A stretch of 64,000 nt of DNA, from positions 1 through 64,000 of the forward strand of contig CAUJHV010000056.1 in NCBI GenBank assembly GCA_963205115.1, in the 5' to 3' direction. The position numbers and the translations under genes were made by a program. Positions 17,531-27,114 of the stretch are shown one piece after another; position 1 is the first letter of the stretch, and each line of letters begins with the position of its first letter. The notes beneath the pieces are model-generated. The model searched no databases, was not told where the DNA came from, and was given only the letters and a program-made list of their open reading frames with translations. The DNA comes from Pseudomonadota bacterium. GTDB lineage: Bacteria; Pseudomonadota; Gammaproteobacteria; Burkholderiales; Burkholderiaceae_C.

Positions 17531-19021
17531 ATGAGCCAGACCGACACCCTCGTCGAAGACCTCGAACAGATCCGCAGCGATGCCTTCGTCGAAGTGAAGT
17601 ACGACGAAGCCATTCCCAACAACGTCGACCTGTCATCCGACAAACAGCTGCTGCGCGCGCTGGAGTCGTGGCACCCAGCCTATCTGGAGTGGTGGAAGGA
17701 CATGGGGCCAGACGGATTCCAGGATGCGGAGGTGTACCTGCGCACGGCGGTTGGCGTCGATCCGGCAGGCTGGGCGAAGTTCGGCCACGTCAAGATGCCT
17801 GACTACCGTTGGGGCATCCTGCTCGCGCCAAAGATCGAAGGCCGCAGCGTCCCGTGCGGAAAGCACAAGGGAGAGCCTGCGTGGCAGGAGGTTCCGGGTG
17901 AGTACCGGTCGCTGCTCAAGCGCCTGATCGTGGTGCAGGGCGATACGGAGCCGGCTTCAGTCGAGCAGCAGCGCTATCTCGGCAAGACCGCACCGAGCCT
18001 TTACGACATGCGCAACCTGTTCCAGGTGAATGTCGAGGAGGGCCGTCACCTGTGGGCCATGGTCTATCTGCTGGTCAAACATTTCGGCAAGGACGGTCGA
18101 GAAGAGGCGCAGGCGCTGCTCGAACGCCGCAGCGGCCAGCAGGACAACCCGCGCATCCTGGGTGCATTCAACGAGCGCACGCCGGACTGGCTCTCCTTTT
18201 TCATGTTCACCTACTTCACCGATCGCGACGGCAAGATGCAACTCGCGGCACTGGCAGAGAGCGGTTTCGATCCGCTGTCGCGCAGCTGCCGCTTCATGCT
18301 CACCGAAGAGGCGCATCACCTGTTCGTGGGCGAGACCGGGGTGCAGCGCACGATTGAAGCCACGTGCCAGGCGATGCAGAAGGCGGGCATCACAGACCCC
18401 TATGACGTCGCGCGTGTGCGCGCACTGGGCGTGGTGGATCTGCCGCTGCTGCAGCGCAAGGCCAATTTCCACATGAGCGTCACCAGAGACCTGTTCGGCA
18501 GCGAAATCTCCAGCAACGGTGCAGAAGCCTTCAGCGCCGGTCTCAAGGGCCGTTTCAACGAAGCGAACCTCAAGGACGACCACCAACTGCACGATGCGCT
18601 GTACACGGTGACCCGCGTCGTCGACGGCAAGCTCGTGGATGAGCAGGTGCCCGCCTTGCGTGCCATCAACTGCCGCTTGCTGGACGACTACATCGCCGAT
18701 TGCCAAGGTGGCATCGATCGCTGGAACAAGACCATCGAAAAGGCCGGCATCGAATTCAGGATCACGCAGCCCTACAAGGGATTCAATCGGCGGATCGGCG
18801 AATTCAAGGGCCAGCGCATCACGCCGGAAGGAAAGCTCGTCACCGAGTCCGAATGGCAGCAGGGGGTTGGAAGTTGGCTGCCAAACGCGGACGACATGCA
18901 ATTCATCGCGTCTTTGATGAAGCCCTGCGCCGAGCCAGGCAAGTTCGCCAGCTGGATAGCGCCGCCTGCACGCGGAATCAACAACCAGCCGGGTGACTTC
19001 GAATACGTGAAGATTGCCTGA
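17531..19021 (+). CDS. boxB: Benzoyl-CoA 2,3-epoxidase, oxygenase subunit
   Basis: A 496-residue class I di-iron protein that epoxidises benzoyl-CoA in aerobic benzoate breakdown, normally with reductase BoxA and lyase BoxC. Landmarks: IPNNVDLS, RALESWHPAYLEWWKDMGPD, FGHVKMPDYRWGI, EVPGEYRSLLKRLIV, the iron-site regions NVEEGRHLWAMVYLL and LTEEAHHLFVGETG. GGAGA before the ATG at 17531 fixes the start within a longer open frame. No boxA, boxC, boxR or ligase gene is near, so this is an orphan copy; it may pair with a box operon elsewhere or act on another aryl-CoA. Confidence 0.9.
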   Translation: MSQTDTLVEDLEQIRSDAFVEVKYDEAIPNNVDLSSDKQLLRALESWHPAYLEWWKDMGPDGFQDAEVYLRTAVGVDPAGWAKFGHVKMPDYRWGILLAPKIEGRSVPCGKHKGEPAWQEVPGEYRSLLKRLIVVQGDTEPASVEQQRYLGKTAPSLYDMRNLFQVNVEEGRHLWAMVYLLVKHFGKDGREEAQALLERRSGQQDNPRILGAFNERTPDWLSFFMFTYFTDRDGKMQLAALAESGFDPLSRSCRFMLTEEAHHLFVGETGVQRTIEATCQAMQKAGITDPYDVARVRALGVVDLPLLQRKANFHMSVTRDLFGSEISSNGAEAFSAGLKGRFNEANLKDDHQLHDALYTVTRVVDGKLVDEQVPALRAINCRLLDDYIADCQGGIDRWNKTIEKAGIEFRITQPYKGFNRRIGEFKGQRITPEGKLVTESEWQQGVGSWLPNADDMQFIASLMKPCAEPGKFASWIAPPARGINNQPGDFEYVKIA

Positions 19022-19049
19022 CGCGCAGGCTTACCGCGCACAGATGGCA

Positions 19050-19073
19050 CCGGCCCCGAATCCGCGGGGCCGG
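19050..19073. terminator. Hairpin between convergent boxB and pilE
   Basis: Perfect 8-bp arms CCGGCCCC and GGGGCCGG with an 8-base loop in the 107-base gap between two convergent genes. No T-run; likely a shared transcription stop. Confidence 0.45.
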
Positions 19074-19128
19074 GCGTGCGATCGACCCGACCGCCAAGAG
19101 CGCCGCGGGCCAATTGAGGTCTTCCTGG

Positions 19129-19590
19129 CTAGCGCCAGCACTTGTTGGCCGTACCGCTGCCCGAGATGGACTTCGCTCCAGCCTGGTTCAGTGACAACGC
19201 CCCGCACTCGGCGTCGTCGCTGGACTGCTTGCCTTGCGGCGTTGCGGTCACGACGAATGTGCGTTGTGCCAGTGACGCAGTCGGCAGACTGAACACGTAG
19301 GTGGCATTGAGGTCGGTGCGGCACTGTGTGGTCGGCAATGTGGTGGCCGCGCCGTTGTTTTGGTCGTACCGCAGATTGGTCGTATAGACACGTTCCATGT
19401 ACTGGGCCAGTTCCGTGGCGCACGCACCGGCGGCAGCACGGTTCGTCCTGACGATATACCCCCGATAAGACGGCACGGCGACCATTGTCAGAATGCCGAC
19501 GATGGCCACGACCACCACGAGCTCGATGAGTGTCAGGCCACGTGTGCGACGACGGGACGCACCATACTTGGGATTGCTGCAATAGGGCAT
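19129..19590 (-). CDS. pilE: Type IV pilin-like protein (PilE)
   Basis: A 153-residue prepilin. The leader ends in RTRG, cut before LTLIELVVVVAIVGILTMVA, the class III signal recognised by PilD. Four Cys in the globular part (two near the end, ECG and KCW) fit a disulfide-bonded D-region. It starts 13 bases after the pilY1 stop and ends the minor-pilin operon. It is probably a minor pilin of the tip complex rather than the main subunit; the sequence alone does not separate the two. Confidence 0.85.
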   Translation of the reverse strand: MPYCSNPKYGASRRRTRGLTLIELVVVVAIVGILTMVAVPSYRGYIVRTNRAAAGACATELAQYMERVYTTNLRYDQNNGAATTLPTTQCRTDLNATYVFSLPTASLAQRTFVVTATPQGKQSSDDAECGALSLNQAGAKSISGSGTANKCWR

Positions 19591-19603
19591 CTGGTTTGCT
19601 CGC

Positions 19604-22600
19604 TCAAGGCTGCCGGACAATTTCACGCCAGCCGACACGGCCGGTACGGATCGTGTTATTCACGGTCTTCTGACCGAGTTGGGTTGCTGATGAATCTGAA
19701 GTCCCGCTCGTGATGAGTTGGCTGCCAACGATCACACCATCGCTGATCAGGCCGCCGCTGATACCCATCGAATCGCCAACGTCATCGAACTTGCCGTTTC
19801 CGTCGATATCGAAAAATGACTTGGACAGAGCGCCACCCGTGAACGGATCGACGGAATTCACATAGCCACTTCCACCGGGTTGGCATGTGTCTGCCGACGG
19901 GACGATGGAGCTGGCGAACAGCACAGCACCGAAATACTTCTGCTCGCCGACGAAGCGCTCGCCGTAAGTGGCTCCCGATGATCCGGTCATGTCGAGGTAC
20001 CAGCCTGACTTGCCGGCCATGTCGCCGCTTGTCGCCGCGCTGAACTTCCGAATGGATTGTCCACTCACGGTCGATTCCGATACCACGGTTCGCTGCCGCA
20101 GAGAGCTTCGACCTGTAATGACTGATCCGTTGTCGATGAGACCGTACCAACTTTGAGTACGCATGTCACCGACGTCGCCACTCAGCAGATAGCGGCCCGT
20201 CCCAAAGAAGACAAAGCGTCTGCCGAAATTGAGGTCACCTTGCCGGGCGTCGATTCCGACGTCCGGCATGCCAGTGATGGGCTGGCGAACGCCGCTCGGA
20301 TCGGTAGCAACAAACAATGGAGCTGGTGCTCCCGTTGTTCCATATGCCACGCGCCATTGACTGGGGTTGCTGCTGGTGAGATCAAACTTCCAAAGATTCC
20401 CGAGCAGGTCACCTGCATAGACGTAATCAAGAGTACCGTTGGCGTCGTCATCCCAACCTCGAGGAGAAGACAGTGAATTGGAGGCCGTGGTGGAGCCCGC
20501 CAATGTATCAATCTTCTGAATCAGTGCGCCGGTCGTGATGTCGATTAGGAAGAGCACGGCGCGCTCGCTGGTTGAATTGATGCCGTTGCCAACCATCACC
20601 GCAGTCTTGCCATTATTCAGCTTGACGATGATTGGGCGACCCAGCACCATTCCGAGATCGGCGTCAGTGAATTCCCAAAGAACCTTGGTGCTGTCAAATG
20701 TAGATGGGTCCGTCACATCCAGCGCGTAAAGCGCCTTCCCACCGCGTCCCAGCGCACCAACGAGGATATTCTTGCCGCCCGGCGTTGATGCCCGAGATGA
20801 AACGGCAATTTCACCGTCGACGTAGTACTCGTGACCATAATTTGTGGCGGTCAACTTGTACAGATTGCTGATCACGGCATTCGGCACGTAGGCGAACAGT
20901 TCTTCCCCTGTGTTGGCATCGAATGCATGCAGCATGCCGTCATTTGCACCCACGAAAACCGAATTGCTGTCCTTCACATATACCGGTGGAGAGTCGACGA
21001 TGTCGCCGAGCACGGTAGCGTCGGCGCGCGCGCGCAGCGGGCCACCGTGCGCCACATCACTGCTGCGATTGCCACGCAGCCAGTCGATGCGAGCCTGCGC
21101 GCACGCCGCAGTGGTGGTCAAGGTCCCACCGCAGGAACCGACGCCCAGCGCACTCTGCTGTGCCGTGGTCAGCGTGGCCAAGTCCTTGAACGCCGCACCG
21201 CCAACACCGGGCTTGAGAGTGAAGACCTTCCGCTGGCCCCAAGCCGCAATGCGGCCTGCGTCATTGCTGGACCATTTGACGGTCTGTGATCCGTCTGCCT
21301 TGGGCTGGATCGACTTCAATTCGCCCGACCAGGAACTGCTGTTGAAGGTGGCCTGAAAGACACGCGCGCCATCTGTCAGGCTCGTGCTGCTCTGCGCGAC
21401 GGCCGTGTACCCGCCTTCGCGCCTGAAAATGTCGTCGAAGATGGCATCGAATGCCGCTTGGAGCGACGCCGGATCGCCGGCGTTGTAGGCGCCAGAGGTG
21501 CCGCCGGCCACCGCGATCTGGTTCAGCGAATTGGGATCCGTCCCGTAAGGCAACGCGAATCCGATGACGTAAGTCAGCACTTTGTTATTAGCCAGGAGCT
21601 GCGCCGCATTGGCCGCCGCCGTCAACGCGCTCGCGGGATTTGCAACCAGTGCGCCATTCTTGTCCGTGGACGGCAGGCCGTCGGTCAGCAGAATGACGTA
21701 GTTTTTTCCGCAGGACTGAGGGAGCGGATAGCAAGAAGCCGTATAACCTTCGGCAGAATTGGTCCAGGTACCTGCGTAATAGTCTCGCGCCGTCAGAAGC
21801 GTGCCTTCGATGGGTGTAAGTCCGGCATTGCGTAGACCCGTGGTCGTGCAAGGCGAAGCAGCACCCGGAACGTTGCAGGCCAGCTTGGACTTGATCGCAG
21901 TGGCCTTGGACGCGTCGAGCAGGCCCAGCGGAACATTCAAGAATCCGCGACCCGGAGAAGAGTTCGAAAACCAGGTCGGGCTGACATAATGCCATGTATT
22001 GAAGCGCCCGAAATCGACGATGCCTTGAGCCAGATCGCTGTCGGTCGGCGAGAAACCGGTTTCATAGTAGAAGGCTCCTCCAAATCCTGAGGCCGCCTCG
22101 GACGCTGAGTTGCGCCATGTGGGTAGGGCGTCACTCGTTCCGGTCTTTGAACTCCAGCATCGGTATGTATCCCATGGACCGGAACTGGGATTCTCCCCGT
22201 TGTTGAAAGCCTTTGCTGTCTTTGAGTAGCAAAATCCATTTCCCATGGGGGAGGAGGTGTAGAACGGAAGAGCTACATTGAAATGAATGTAATTCCCAGC
22301 CGAGGTGGGATTGGGCATCCGAAAACGTTTGAATTGACTCTCTCGCGCGCCCGTGAAGGTGGGGTCGTAGTTTGCTGGATTGAAAGAGACATCGTAGGGC
22401 GAGTTGTGCAGATGACTCGAATCCGGTGTATTGAGCCGATACGACATCAGGCCCATGTTGACTCGACCTTGATATTTATCTGTCAGCGTCCTGACAACCC
22501 CACGGGCGATCTCCGACTTGCTGCTCGCGGATGCGCTGCCAACTGCCTTTCCACTGGGATCCTCATCCATGCTGTTCGAATTGTCGAGCATGACAAGCAC

Positions 22601-22756
22601 GTTAGACTTTGAGTTGACAAGGAACAGCGGATTGTTGCCAACGGCCAACGCGGCGGGCGCTGGCGATGCGAAAAGCGCCAAAGACACGAGCGCGGCGCTC
22701 GATGCCATGAAAGGAATGATTTTGTCGCGAGGCGGCGAAATATTCGTTTGGGACAT
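19604..22756 (-). CDS. pilY1: Type IV pilus tip adhesin/biogenesis factor PilY1
   Basis: A 1050-residue exported protein. After a long N-terminal signal region (hydrophobic MASSAALVSLALFASPAPA) comes a von Willebrand A domain with the MIDAS motif DNSNS (VLVMLDNSNSMDEDP). The C-terminal half is the PilY1 beta-propeller, with SPPVYVKDSNSVFVGANDG and FDANTGEELFAYVPN. A calcium-loop-like DIDGNGKFDD lies near the end. AGGAG before the ATG at 22756 fixes the start. In other bacteria PilY1 primes pilus assembly with minor pilins and acts in adhesion and surface sensing. Confidence 0.92.
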   Translation of the reverse strand: MSQTNISPPRDKIIPFMASSAALVSLALFASPAPAALAVGNNPLFLVNSKSNVLVMLDNSNSMDEDPSGKAVGSASASSKSEIARGVVRTLTDKYQGRVNMGLMSYRLNTPDSSHLHNSPYDVSFNPANYDPTFTGARESQFKRFRMPNPTSAGNYIHFNVALPFYTSSPMGNGFCYSKTAKAFNNGENPSSGPWDTYRCWSSKTGTSDALPTWRNSASEAASGFGGAFYYETGFSPTDSDLAQGIVDFGRFNTWHYVSPTWFSNSSPGRGFLNVPLGLLDASKATAIKSKLACNVPGAASPCTTTGLRNAGLTPIEGTLLTARDYYAGTWTNSAEGYTASCYPLPQSCGKNYVILLTDGLPSTDKNGALVANPASALTAAANAAQLLANNKVLTYVIGFALPYGTDPNSLNQIAVAGGTSGAYNAGDPASLQAAFDAIFDDIFRREGGYTAVAQSSTSLTDGARVFQATFNSSSWSGELKSIQPKADGSQTVKWSSNDAGRIAAWGQRKVFTLKPGVGGAAFKDLATLTTAQQSALGVGSCGGTLTTTAACAQARIDWLRGNRSSDVAHGGPLRARADATVLGDIVDSPPVYVKDSNSVFVGANDGMLHAFDANTGEELFAYVPNAVISNLYKLTATNYGHEYYVDGEIAVSSRASTPGGKNILVGALGRGGKALYALDVTDPSTFDSTKVLWEFTDADLGMVLGRPIIVKLNNGKTAVMVGNGINSTSERAVLFLIDITTGALIQKIDTLAGSTTASNSLSSPRGWDDDANGTLDYVYAGDLLGNLWKFDLTSSNPSQWRVAYGTTGAPAPLFVATDPSGVRQPITGMPDVGIDARQGDLNFGRRFVFFGTGRYLLSGDVGDMRTQSWYGLIDNGSVITGRSSLRQRTVVSESTVSGQSIRKFSAATSGDMAGKSGWYLDMTGSSGATYGERFVGEQKYFGAVLFASSIVPSADTCQPGGSGYVNSVDPFTGGALSKSFFDIDGNGKFDDVGDSMGISGGLISDGVIVGSQLITSGTSDSSATQLGQKTVNNTIRTGRVGWREIVRQP

Positions 22757-22779
22757 GGTGAGGCTCCTCGAAACTTGAA

Positions 22780-23319
22780 TCACTGGGTGGCGACGTCGGA
22801 TTGCAGAATGACTGCAGCACGGTTTGCCTCATTCGATCGTGAAGTCGCGCGGTATCGCGGCGAAAGGCAGTTGGCCATGGGCGGAATCGACTGCCCGCAG
22901 CCCGCGAAGTTCTGGCCATCGCCGTTGCGCTCGACGATGGTCTCGACATCGGGGGCGTTCGCGGACAAGGGTGCTGTCACGGGGCTCCAGCCCGTGCTCG
23001 ACGCACTCGACCAGCGTGGTGCGTCTGAGGGTGCGGGCTCGGCACAGTAGCCGTTGCTGCAAGCTGCGGCAGGGAAATTGGCGTTCGTGGAACTGACAGC
23101 GCGTGCTTCAGCCTCGCGCAGGCCGGTTTCCGAAGCTTGGTAGACCAGATTGCGGTCGTGGTTGGCCGCGCTCATCCGCGTCTGCAGGCTGACCGAACGG
23201 ATGCTGAAGGTGGCGACGAGCGTGATCAAGACGAGGAAGATCAGCGCCACGATGAGCGTGAACCCCGCTTGAGCTGTGGCGGAATGCCTCGCTGAACGGG
23301 TGATGCGAGTCGTGCTCAT
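22780..23319 (-). CDS. pilX: Minor pilin assembly protein PilX
   Basis: A 179-residue protein with the N-terminal AGFTLIVALIFLVLITLVAT segment, in which the usual pilin Glu5 is replaced by Val, as is common in PilX. The SVSLQTRMSAANHDRNLVYQ and ASETGLREAE motifs are typical of PilX. The ATG overlaps the stop of pilW by 4 bases, showing translational coupling. It belongs to the minor-pilin tip complex together with PilV, PilW, FimT and PilY1. Confidence 0.87.
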   Translation of the reverse strand: MSTTRITRSARHSATAQAGFTLIVALIFLVLITLVATFSIRSVSLQTRMSAANHDRNLVYQASETGLREAEARAVSSTNANFPAAACSNGYCAEPAPSDAPRWSSASSTGWSPVTAPLSANAPDVETIVERNGDGQNFAGCGQSIPPMANCLSPRYRATSRSNEANRAAVILQSDVATQ

Positions 23320-24335
23320 GACTGATGGTTGCGGAGGTTGAGCGTGAAGGTCATGTCACGTTGAAGTCGCGAATCGGCAGATGTAGAGACGCCGGTATCG
23401 CCGCTTGCGAGGGTCAGAACGACGCGGATGGCGACGACATCCGACCAGTTGGCAACGGCTGCTGCGTTGACATATGCAGCACCGCCGGTCGTCAGATAGC
23501 TCAACTGCATGTTCTGCACGCCTTCGGCCACCTCTTCGACGCCGGCGCGAGAGACACGAAACAGCGACCGGCCACCGGTGGCCACCCTGCCGTTGTTGCC
23601 GACATACCAGGTGGCGGCCACCAGGCGCCCGATCCTCGAGCCAGGCTTGAATGCGTAGGTGGTGCCGGTGCTGGTGCACACGGTTGCCAGACCCAGCCCT
23701 TTGGAGCAGTTGTCTGAAGCGCCAATGCCCGTTGCGTGGCTGATGGTCGAGGCCGCCACGGAACTGGCCTCGAAGATGGCGCCCTGGTTGTAGGTGCATG
23801 CCATGACCACATCGCCTGCGGAGACGCGGTGCGGACTGTTGTTCACGGTGAAGACAGCATTGGCAGTGTCATGCGACACAACGACCAGGTCGCTGAGGTC
23901 CGTAACGAACTTCAGAGTGACGGCATCTGTTCCGTTGACACGCTCGCCCGTCGCACCTCCGATGACCACGCCAGACGCGGCCGTATTGCCTTCGAAGCCC
24001 TGCAGGGCGACCGACCAGTCCGACCACCAGGCCGGTGGCGCAGTCTGGAACCCGTTGAGCACATTCGCGACGGTGGGGCGGTTATCGCAAGGCGTGCCGC
24101 CCGCTTCACGCAGCTCGCGTGCCATGAGTTCGAAGACCGTGCGCGCGCTTTCCTGCATGCGGCTAAGCCCGTCGGTGCTGCGACTTGCCTGGCGACTTCC
24201 GAGGAACACCAAGCTGATGGCCAACACGATGCCCAGGCCCAGCGTGAGGCTGACCATCAGCTCGATCAAGCTGAAGCCGCGGCTCGCTGGCGCCATATGT
24301 CGAAGCGGGCGGAGAACGGACATGTTCGCAGTCAC
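23316..24335 (-). CDS. pilW: Minor pilin assembly protein PilW
   Basis: A 339-residue prepilin-like protein: leader ending SRG, then FSLIELMVSLTLGLGIVLAI, followed by a long globular domain with ESARTVFELMARELREAGG, a PilW hallmark. It overlaps pilV upstream and pilX downstream by 4 bases each (ATGA). An internal ATG 12 bases later is an alternative start. It is a minor pilin of the tip. Confidence 0.88.
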   Translation of the reverse strand: MTANMSVLRPLRHMAPASRGFSLIELMVSLTLGLGIVLAISLVFLGSRQASRSTDGLSRMQESARTVFELMARELREAGGTPCDNRPTVANVLNGFQTAPPAWWSDWSVALQGFEGNTAASGVVIGGATGERVNGTDAVTLKFVTDLSDLVVVSHDTANAVFTVNNSPHRVSAGDVVMACTYNQGAIFEASSVAASTISHATGIGASDNCSKGLGLATVCTSTGTTYAFKPGSRIGRLVAATWYVGNNGRVATGGRSLFRVSRAGVEEVAEGVQNMQLSYLTTGGAAYVNAAAVANWSDVVAIRVVLTLASGDTGVSTSADSRLQRDMTFTLNLRNHQS

Positions 24336-24781
24336 AGCCGTGAGCGCAGTTCAAAGGTTTGACTGGCGGAACCTGCAGTTCCGCGCGAGTCATCCCAGCG
24401 GATGCCGACCAGGCAATCCGTTCCCGTGCAGGTGACGCGGCCGCAGGCGCTGGGGTTGATTTGCGTTTGCAGGCTGTTGATCCAAGCTGCACTATCGGTG
24501 GCGGCCAGCGTGCCACCGGTTGGCGCCGCGCATGTCCAATTGGGCATTTCGTATGCTCCGGAGTTGACCTCTGCCGTGTTTGCGCGCATCGAGTCCAGCA
24601 TGCTGTGGGCCACGATGCTCATCTGCGCGTGTTCATAGCTGCTCTGGTTGTTCTTGAGCGCGCGGCCTTGCAGGGCCGCGGCACCCATGAGTCCGAAGGT
24701 CAAGATCACGATGGCAACAAGCACTTCGATCAGCGAGACACCCCGTGTGTGCTGGCGAAGACGACGAACTGTTGTATTCAC
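24332..24781 (-). CDS. pilV: Type IV pilus modification/minor pilin PilV
   Basis: A 149-residue prepilin with leader ending TRG before VSLIEVLVAIVILTFGLMGA, then AALQGRALKNNQSSYEHAQ, typical of PilV. I prefer the GTG at 24781, which has GAGGT upstream and follows the fimT stop by 11 bases; an ATG at 24820 would overlap fimT by 28 bases. Four Cys in the C-terminal part are likely disulfide-bonded. Confidence 0.85.
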   Translation of the reverse strand: MNTTVRRLRQHTRGVSLIEVLVAIVILTFGLMGAAALQGRALKNNQSSYEHAQMSIVAHSMLDSMRANTAEVNSGAYEMPNWTCAAPTGGTLAATDSAAWINSLQTQINPSACGRVTCTGTDCLVGIRWDDSRGTAGSASQTFELRSRL

Positions 24782-24792
24782 GGCCAGTGACC

Positions 24793-25401
24793 TCAGGTGT
24801 CTGACGGCGCGGTGCTGCACACACCAGCGCTAGAGCGCATCAGGATGCTCGTGCGCCCACCGGAAGAGATGGTGATGTCACGAACGTTGATGGCTGGCTC
24901 GGTCGAAGCGACGCACACCGCAATCCGTGCATTGAAGAGCGCGGTCTCGGTGGCGCCGAGCGCAAGGCCATTCGCACCGAAGCGAATCAAGTTCGAGCCA
25001 CCCGAGATGGCCGGACTCGCTCGAACCTGCAAAGAGGCATCGATCAGGCCGGACTTGATGATCGGTTCGCCCGCACTGACGGCGCCGTCGCCGTTGCTGT
25101 CCGTGAAGAGCATCCATCCGACCCATACTGGATCGTTCGAGCAGGCCGTACCGTTGGCCGACTGACAGAAAACGACCCGGCCATTGCCCCGAATCGCTTC
25201 GGCACGAGCCAGCTGAACTGCGCCAAGCAACTCGTTGGACGTCGACGACAGCCGACTGTTGTTGATGGCACCCCGAAAGCTGGGCAGGCCGATGGCAGTC
25301 AGCGCGCCCAAGACCACCAGGCCGACCATCAGTTCGATGAGGGTCAGACCCGTCATGGCGCGGTTGAAGTGGCGGGGCCAGATCCGGTGCGGCTCAGTCA
25401 T
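24793..25401 (-). CDS. fimT: GspH/FimT family pseudopilin
   Basis: A 202-residue prepilin-like protein with TGLTLIELMVGLVVLGALTA, then a GspH/FimT domain: NELLGAVQLARAEAIRGNGR, VVFCQSANG and WMLFTDSNGDG. It is the first gene of the minor-pilin operon. FimT homologues take part in DNA uptake or pilus assembly. The start is set at the ATG at 25401; a GTG directly before it is also possible. Confidence 0.85.
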   Translation of the reverse strand: MTEPHRIWPRHFNRAMTGLTLIELMVGLVVLGALTAIGLPSFRGAINNSRLSSTSNELLGAVQLARAEAIRGNGRVVFCQSANGTACSNDPVWVGWMLFTDSNGDGAVSAGEPIIKSGLIDASLQVRASPAISGGSNLIRFGANGLALGATETALFNARIAVCVASTEPAINVRDITISSGGRTSILMRSSAGVCSTAPSDT

Positions 25402-25450
25402 CACTGCTCGTTTCTTCGGGGCAAGTGCTATTCAGGGGAAGACACCGTGA

Positions 25451-25472
25451 TGGCATGTCTCACGCCATGCCA
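25451..25472. promoter_or_regulatory. Inverted repeat upstream of the minor-pilin operon
   Basis: Arms TGGCATG and CATGCCA separated by 8 bases, 50 bases upstream of fimT. It could be an operator or a leader hairpin; no known binding motif was matched. Confidence 0.35.
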
Positions 25473-25657
25473 CTAGGGGGGAGATAAGGTGTGGCCATCG
25501 ACCTCTTAGATCGGCACCGGGCTCGGCAAACTGACGTGCACGACCGCACGGCTCGTGCGCGGCTGGCAGCTCCCGTGACAAATGCACGCTGAGCCAGCGC
25601 GGGAATCGGCCGATTCCAAGATGTCTTCCACGAAGCTGGCCTTGCGCCGCATGAGAT

Positions 25658-25912
25658 ATGAGCACTCGCCTCGCTGTCCTTACAGTGGTACTGGCTGCCA
25701 CGACGCCTGTGGTGGTGGCGCGCACGACGCTCCAGGAGTCCGGTTCGTCAACGGTATCGATGCAGCACTACCGGATGGTCGAACCCATTGCGCCGCCTCA
25801 AGCGGCAGTCAAGGAACGCAGCCAACGCAACGGCAACGACCTACGCCGCAGTCGATCGGCGGCCCCGGCAGCCCCGGCTTCTGCTGCAGCAGCGGCCACG
25901 CACGGCCAGTGA
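25658..25912 (+). CDS. Possible small exported protein, 84 residues
   Basis: An open frame in the 700-base gap between fimT and ctaA. It begins MSTRLAVLTVVLAATTPVVV, a plausible signal peptide, followed by a hydrophilic, Ala/Pro/Arg-rich tail without a known domain. The ribosome site is weak, and the surrounding DNA looks non-coding, so this is tentative. Apart from it and the inverted repeat at 25451-25472 I see nothing in 25402-26115. Confidence 0.3.
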   Translation: MSTRLAVLTVVLAATTPVVVARTTLQESGSSTVSMQHYRMVEPIAPPQAAVKERSQRNGNDLRRSRSAAPAAPASAAAAATHGQ

Positions 25913-26115
25913 CACGCTTGTCCTGATTCCGGTTCGGCGGCGCCAACGCACGCGCCCGTCAACCCCATTGCAGGGCGCGGCGCGTGCGACAGGGCCTCGA
26001 TCCGGGTGGGCGGAGGAGGGCGGCGGAGACGGGCTGAGCGACCGCCGCTTCGATCCGACCGGTGCCTGAGCGCCGATCACCAGATCCCGCCCTGTCCCAC
26101 TCTCGCGGGCGATGA

Positions 26116-27114
26116 TCAGGCCAGGACCCGATTCGATTGGTCAGTGCCCGAACGGCGCCTGCGCTTGCCGATGAGCCGCACCACCGCGGCCAGCAACACT
26201 GCGGCCAGCAGGTTGTGAAGCAGCACCGTCGCGATCGGCAATCGGTGCACTGCGCTCAGCCACCCCACCGAGACCACGCCGGCGGTTGCCGCTGCTACGG
26301 CCACGGCATCTGCGCGGCGGTCGCGTCGCCAGGCCTGTAGCGCGAGGACCGCCACGCAAGCAGCGGTCAACAGCGCGGACGTCCGATGCACCGCCTGGAG
26401 TGCGACGGCGGCAGGATCGGTCCGCAGCAGAGCCGATGGGCTCGGTACTTGCCAGGGATTCAGCGCGCGCAGATCCCATCCCGTGTGGTTGGCGCTGGCC
26501 AAGCAGGCGGACCAGCCGTCGCAGGACAGCGCCGCGTGTGTGCTGCTCACCAGTGCCCCGAGTGCGACCTGCACCGTGAGCAGTGCGGCAGATGCCCGTG
26601 CCCAGTGGCCTATGGACGGATCCGCCTCGGCTTGTGGGTTGGTTGACCACGATGCCAGGCGAACGCTCAGGGCCAGCATGAGGAAACCCCCCAGCAAGTT
26701 GCCCAGAACGACAGCGGGAAGTCGGGCGCCAGGGGTCATCACACCCAGTACCGCAAGCCCCAGCGCCAGCATCAACAGCGTCGCAGACAGCGCAGCCGCT
26801 GGTGTGAACCGCGGGCGCGTGAAGCACGTCGACAGCACCAGCGTGATGACGAGGATCAACACCACAGACGCCACCACGCGGTGGGCCAATCGCGCAGCGG
26901 CCACGCCCACGCCCACGCCGATCGAACCGGGGTGTGATGTGCCGGCGGCAGCATCTCGTGCCGCCTGCGCGTAGCAAGCCGGCCAGGGCTCGCACCCGAG
27001 TCCGGCCTGCGACAGGCGCATGTACGCGCTCAGCACGATGGTGAACACCATCCCGATGGCACAGCCGATCGCGAGTCGGCGTATCCAGGCCAGGCGGCGG
27101 TGCGTGTCGTTCAT
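26116..27114 (-). CDS. ctaA: Heme A synthase family protein (COX15/CtaA)
   Basis: A 332-residue, eight-segment membrane protein that oxidises the heme O methyl group to make heme A. Seen: SAYMRLSQAGLGCEPWPACY near the first loop, LAHRVVAS, LQAVHRTSALL and VLLHNLLAAVLL, which carry the expected heme-binding His residues, and the Cys pair in loops (LGCEPWPACY, SCDGWSACL). It is divergent from the oxidase operon, with a 190-base control region between, so it very likely makes the heme for subunit I. The start is the ATG at 27114; a TTG 6 bases upstream has a better-spaced GAGG. Confidence 0.87.
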   Translation of the reverse strand: MNDTHRRLAWIRRLAIGCAIGMVFTIVLSAYMRLSQAGLGCEPWPACYAQAARDAAAGTSHPGSIGVGVGVAAARLAHRVVASVVLILVITLVLSTCFTRPRFTPAAALSATLLMLALGLAVLGVMTPGARLPAVVLGNLLGGFLMLALSVRLASWSTNPQAEADPSIGHWARASAALLTVQVALGALVSSTHAALSCDGWSACLASANHTGWDLRALNPWQVPSPSALLRTDPAAVALQAVHRTSALLTAACVAVLALQAWRRDRRADAVAVAAATAGVVSVGWLSAVHRLPIATVLLHNLLAAVLLAAVVRLIGKRRRRSGTDQSNRVLA

